Shown: positions 4,939 to 7,335 of the stretch, piece after piece
Layout of the letters: each line of letters starts with the position of its first letter
Numbering within the stretch: the stretch's first letter is position 1
Origin: Verrucomicrobiota bacterium
Lineage (GTDB): Bacteria; Verrucomicrobiota; Verrucomicrobiae; Chthoniobacterales; UBA10450
Length of the DNA: 7,335 bases
Reading direction: 5' to 3'
Assembly: GCA_003219495.1 (NCBI GenBank)
Contig: QHOZ01000107.1
Location: forward strand, 610-7,944
Translations under genes and position numbers: made by a program
The notes under the pieces: model-generated
What the model was told of the DNA's origin: nothing
Databases searched by the model: none
What the model saw: the letters and a program-made list of their open reading frames with translations, nothing else

Positions 4939-5600
4939 AACACGCCGTTGTTCTTCTTAGTCGCGCCTGGAGTTACGAAACTTACGCGCTCTCGTTTGAT
5001 TACGGTCAAAGACACCGGCGCGAGATCGACGCCGCAAAAAAAATCGCGAATTCGTTAGGCGCGCGCGACCACCTCGTGGTCAAGATCGACAATCAGATTT
5101 TCGGCGGTTCCGCGCTCACCGACGATATCGATGTTCCGAAGTCGCGCTCGGAAAAAGAAATCAGCACGGGCATCCCGATCACTTACGTGCCGGCACGAAA
5201 CACAGTTTTTCTCGCGCACGCGCTCGCCTGGGCGGAAACAATTCCCGCCGGCCACATTTTCATTGGCGCAAACGCGGTCGATTACAGCGGCTATCCAGAT
5301 TGCCGGCCGGAGTTCATCGCGCTTTTTGAAACGCTCGCGAACATCGGAACAAAAGCCGGCGTCGAAGGTGCGCGTCTTCAGATTCACGCGCCGCTGATCA
5401 AGATGTCGAAAGCCGATATCGTTCGCAAAGCGGTCGAGTTGGATGTCGATCTTGCGCTTACGCACAGTTGTTACGATCCAATGCCGGACGGACGCGCCTG
5501 CGGAAAATGCGATTCGTGCCAGTTGCGATTGAAAGGTTTTCGCGAAGCCGGCGTGAAGGATCCGATTCCGTACCGCGCGGAAACAGCGACGGCGTACTAA
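4935..5600 (+). CDS. queC: 7-cyano-7-deazaguanine synthase QueC lacking its ATP PP-loop
   Basis: QueC converts 7-carboxy-7-deazaguanine to preQ0 using ATP and ammonia, the step before QueF. The start MKHAVVLLS is the normal family N-terminus, but it runs straight into [18 protein letters not shown] (10-27). The expected SGGxDS PP-loop and first half of the following helix are absent. By family spacing exactly 12 residues (36 bp) are missing, in frame, at 4961/4962. The rest is well preserved: PITYVPARN (81-89), [17 protein letters not shown] (111-127), and the zinc cysteines Cys179, Cys189, Cys192 and Cys195. Length is 221, against about 230-235. Without the PP-loop, adenylation should fail, so this is a probable inactive allele, a recent deletion, or an assembly error. 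The intact downstream frame argues that any loss is recent or that the protein kept another role. Confidence 0.93.
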   Translation: MKHAVVLLSRAWSYETYALSFDYGQRHRREIDAAKKIANSLGARDHLVVKIDNQIFGGSALTDDIDVPKSRSEKEISTGIPITYVPARNTVFLAHALAWAETIPAGHIFIGANAVDYSGYPDCRPEFIALFETLANIGTKAGVEGARLQIHAPLIKMSKADIVRKAVELDVDLALTHSCYDPMPDGRACGKCDSCQLRLKGFREAGVKDPIPYRAETATAY

Positions 5601-5726
5601 ATGAAAGAAGTCTTTCGATTAGGGCGCGGCGAACAGCGCGTGGTGATTTTCATTGTTGTCGTTCTCGTCGTCGCAGCGTTCACACAACATCTTCTGCAAA
5701 CGAGATCGCAACGGCCGCCCGCATGA
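5601..5726 (+). CDS. Small single-pass membrane protein, 41 residues
   Basis: The ATG follows the queC TAA with no gap, so it is probably translated by reinitiation. The product begins with a charged segment, MKEVFRLGRGEQR (1-13). A very hydrophobic stretch follows, VVIFIVVVLVVAAF (14-27), long enough to cross the membrane together with flanking residues, and then a short polar, basic and Pro-containing tail ending in RPPA. The GEQR-then-helix layout resembles N-terminal anchors of ComEA-like proteins, but no helix-hairpin-helix domain follows, and I do not recognise a family. It could be a genuine small membrane protein or the remnant of a longer gene. The clean membrane segment and its place at the end of the queF-queC unit are the evidence for coding. 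Confidence 0.6.
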   Translation: MKEVFRLGRGEQRVVIFIVVVLVVAAFTQHLLQTRSQRPPA

Positions 5727-5757
5727 TCGACACCGTCGCTAACAGCGTCTCCAACGA

Positions 5758-5773
5758 TCCCGCCTCAGCGGGA
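5758..5773. terminator. Hairpin between convergent genes, possible bidirectional terminator
   Basis: TCCCGC (5758-5763), loop CTCA, GCGGGA (5768-5773): a perfect 6-bp stem in the 77-bp convergent gap between the small membrane protein and the NlpC/P60-like gene. Its position fits a shared terminator, but no T-run follows on either strand, so it may instead be a REP-like unit. The rest of the gap shows nothing recognisable. Confidence 0.4.
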
Positions 5774-5803
5774 AGACGATCAGGGCGGCGATTCGCGCTG
5801 ACT

Positions 5804-6958
5804 TTATTTGTCGGTGAAACCGGGAATGTCAAAAACAGTCACGCCACTGCGGTGCTGATTTTTGAAAACGCCGATTTCGCTCGCGCCGATCATCAATCGC
5901 TCGTTCGTAGCTTTATCGCGGCCGAGATAAATCATCGTTTGAGTGATCTCGGGATCGCGAGTCATTCCGTAACTGCTGGCCCAAAAGAGCAAATCACCCG
6001 GCTTGAGGTCGTCGAGCTCGAACGTGTCGTCGCGTTGCGCGAGCACGGCCTGGAACGTTCCGGCTTTGCGCAACCAAATGTATTGTTCGCGCGCGTCGCG
6101 CGGCACATTTTCCACACCAGATTTCGTCAGCACATAGTAAATGAATCCCGACGAATCCAATCCGCCGCTTTTCGGATCGGCCGAAACGTATTTGTAGCTC
6201 AAGTGTTGCGATGTGAGTTGCAGTGCAGGATCCAGAACCTTGCGTGCGCCGGCGGAATAATTCGCTGAGTTCGTAAAGGCATCGATCGAACTAGCAGACG
6301 CTGCGGTGGGAGTTTTTTGCGGCGACGCGGTTGGCGTTTTCTGCGGCAGCGCGGTTGGTGTTTTCTGCGGCGTTGGCGCCGGCGAAGGCGTTTGCGTTGG
6401 CGATGGCTGCGGCGTTTGGCTGCGCGAAGGCTGCGGCGTTTCCGTTTCTGACTCTTCCGGCGCTACGAACACCGGCAGACTCGGCATCGGCCGCGCGGCG
6501 GGAGTTTCGCTCGGAATTTCCGGAGCCGCGGTGATGGTTGGGAACGTTGCCGGCGCGGATTGTCTGGTCGGAGTGCGCGACGCTCGTCCGCCGTGCGGTG
6601 TGATCGGGCGCACCGCGTCGAAATATTGAGTGGCAGATCGCGTGACTGGCGTCGGCGTCGGCGATTCGATTGTTCCGGCTGGCGACGGGGTTGGCGTTAC
6701 CGACTCAGTCGCACCCGGAGTCGATTCCGAAGCCGATGCGGTCTCAACCGGTGACGGAGTCGGCGTTTTCGCGCCCGCAGGTGACGATGTCGATCTTCGC
6801 TTCTTGCGGGGCGTCGGAGTCGGCGTCGGATGCGCAAAAAGTTTTTTGAACCTGTCGACGAGCGATTCGTCCTGCTCTTGCGTCGCGCGTGCAGCTGAAA
6901 TGCCGATCGCGAAGATCAAGACCAGGGCTAAAACGCTGCGAGACTTCCTTCTCACCAA
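5804..6958 (-). CDS. Secreted NlpC/P60-like protein with Pro/Thr-rich linker and substituted active site
   Basis: 384 residues: a signal peptide (RRKSR, hydrophobic core about 9-21, likely cleavage after ARA near 25), a low-complexity Pro/Thr/Ser linker (about 42-222) and a C-terminal domain (about 232-384). That domain follows the NlpC/P60 pattern: GGLDSSGFIYYVLTKSG (265-281), VPRDAREQYIWLRKAG (285-300), LKPGDLLFWAS (318-328), then MIYLGRDK (342-349). NlpC/P60 enzymes cut peptidoglycan stem peptides with Cys in the DCSG box and His shortly before the IYxG strand. Here those positions are Ser269 and Gln340, so it is probably a non-catalytic wall-binding or regulatory domain. The start is a TTG at 6958 (or GTG at 6955), 11 bases after the upstream peptidase stop; the nearby ATGs at 6963 and 6966 are out of frame. 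No clear ribosome-binding site. Confidence 0.8.
   Translation of the reverse strand: MVRRKSRSVLALVLIFAIGISAARATQEQDESLVDRFKKLFAHPTPTPTPRKKRRSTSSPAGAKTPTPSPVETASASESTPGATESVTPTPSPAGTIESPTPTPVTRSATQYFDAVRPITPHGGRASRTPTRQSAPATFPTITAAPEIPSETPAARPMPSLPVFVAPEESETETPQPSRSQTPQPSPTQTPSPAPTPQKTPTALPQKTPTASPQKTPTAASASSIDAFTNSANYSAGARKVLDPALQLTSQHLSYKYVSADPKSGGLDSSGFIYYVLTKSGVENVPRDAREQYIWLRKAGTFQAVLAQRDDTFELDDLKPGDLLFWASSYGMTRDPEITQTMIYLGRDKATNERLMIGASEIGVFKNQHRSGVTVFDIPGFTDK
6303..6374. repeat. Three tandem 24-bp repeats in the linker of the NlpC/P60-like gene
   Basis: Units at 6303-6326, 6327-6350 and 6351-6374 share the pattern GCGGTTGGNGTTTTCTGCGG with a few base changes. On the coding strand they give three PQKTPTA-type octapeptides (about residues 197-220). 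The units differ mostly at silent positions, so the repeat is not very recent. Being a multiple of three, changes in copy number would alter linker length without breaking the frame. Confidence 0.75.
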
Positions 6959-6969
6959 ACCATCATACT

Positions 6970-7335
6970 TCAGCTGGCAAGCTCCTGCAGCACCGCCTTG
7001 TTCATTTGAATTCCGAGCTCGAGGTTTTCGAGTGGAAAATTTTCGTTGGGCGAATGCGCGCGGCAGTTCGAAAGCGCTAGACCGAGCAGCAAGGTCTCCA
7101 CGCCGAGAATGTTTCGGAACTCGGAAACGATCGGAATGCTTCCGCCTTCGCGAATCAATGCCGCATCTTTCTTGAACGCTTTCTTCAACGCGCTTTGTGC
7201 TGCTTTTCCGACTTTGCTATTCGGATCGGTGAGATACCACGGACCGGTGTGGCCGCTCTGCATCTCCACCGTCACGCCGGGAGGCGTATTTTTTTCCAGA
7301 TGCTTCTTCACCAGATCGACAACCTTGTCGCCTTG
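6970..7335 (-). CDS. M20-family metallopeptidase, C-terminal part, cut by window edge
   Basis: About 121 codons of the 3' end are visible, entering from the right edge. The family (ArgE/DapE/carnosinase-like dipeptidases) hydrolyses dipeptides or N-acyl amino acids with two metal ions. Evidence: a basic helix then PPGVTVEMQSGHTGPWYLTD, which fits the end of the lid domain; REGGSIPIVSEFRNILGVET, the usual strand-turn-helix; and HSPNENFPLENLELGIQ, where the His of the H-(A/S)-P-N-E motif is the last metal ligand in the family. The final helix ends VLQELAS, a normal C-terminus. The window does not show the catalytic half, so substrate cannot be inferred. The NlpC/P60-like gene follows after 11 bases and is probably co-transcribed; both may act on peptides, but that link is speculative. 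Confidence 0.9.
   Translation of the reverse strand, partial: QGDKVVDLVKKHLEKNTPPGVTVEMQSGHTGPWYLTDPNSKVGKAAQSALKKAFKKDAALIREGGSIPIVSEFRNILGVETLLLGLALSNCRAHSPNENFPLENLELGIQMNKAVLQELAS

Noticed and set aside
6146..6160. The peptide GGLDS in the NlpC/P60-like protein as the PP-loop missing from QueC
   Set aside because: It lies on the opposite strand inside the modified D-C-S-G box of an unrelated fold; the similarity is coincidental.
5468..6268. A 266-codon plus-strand open frame across the queC end, the small protein and the NlpC/P60-like gene
   Set aside because: It overlaps queC and the small membrane gene out of frame and is antisense to the NlpC/P60-like domain, with Arg-rich shadow composition.
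1..7335. CRISPR arrays, insertion sequences, attachment sites, toxin-antitoxin or defence genes
   Set aside because: No regular repeat-spacer pattern, transposase, integrase or typical defence domains were seen on either strand.

Overview
The window is ordinary bacterial chromosome: dense, GC-moderate and protein-coding on both strands, with no RNA genes, CRISPR arrays or insertion sequences that I can see. The gene set (a short HemX/CcsA-like protein with hemA, hemC and a uroporphyrinogen-III methyltransferase; queF-queC; a DUF6572-like protein; an NlpC/P60-like protein with a long Pro/Thr linker) and the weak use of Shine-Dalgarno sequences suggest a soil-type Verrucomicrobiota bacterium, possibly Chthoniobacterales. 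That assignment is inference from style and gene order, not from a marker gene.

Layout from left to right. Bases 1-3343, minus strand, read right to left: a tetrapyrrole operon of a HemX/CcsA-like membrane protein (2543-3343), hemA (1479-2546), hemC (494-1429) and the N-terminal part of a SUMT methyltransferase (1-497, cut by the window edge). Two of the three junctions are ATGA overlaps. These genes take glutamyl-tRNA to hydroxymethylbilane and on toward precorrin-2/siroheme. Bases 3344-3578 are a divergent intergenic region rich in inverted repeats, with a good sigma70-type promoter facing the operon. Bases 3579-4130, plus strand: apt (adenine salvage). Bases 4127-4450, minus strand: a small DUF6572-like protein whose stop codon overlaps that of apt. 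Bases 4456-4488 hold a perfect 9-bp inverted repeat in the 41-bp divergent gap before queF. Bases 4492-5726, plus strand: queF, queC and a 41-residue single-pass membrane protein (queuosine precursor pathway). Bases 5804-7335, minus strand: an NlpC/P60-like secreted protein preceded by the C-terminal part of an M20-family peptidase.

The most striking signals are active-site losses in frames that are otherwise clean. QueC lacks exactly the stretch that should hold the SGGxDS ATP-binding PP-loop, through what looks like a 36-bp in-frame deletion, while its zinc site and the rest of the fold are intact. The neighbouring QueF has Asn where characterised enzymes have a catalytic-site His. The NlpC/P60-like protein has Ser for the catalytic Cys and Gln for the catalytic His. 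HemA stops before its usual C-terminal dimerisation domain. Each could be real biology (pseudoenzyme, pathway decay, lineage variant). For QueC a local assembly error is also possible. I found no complete novel multi-gene system.
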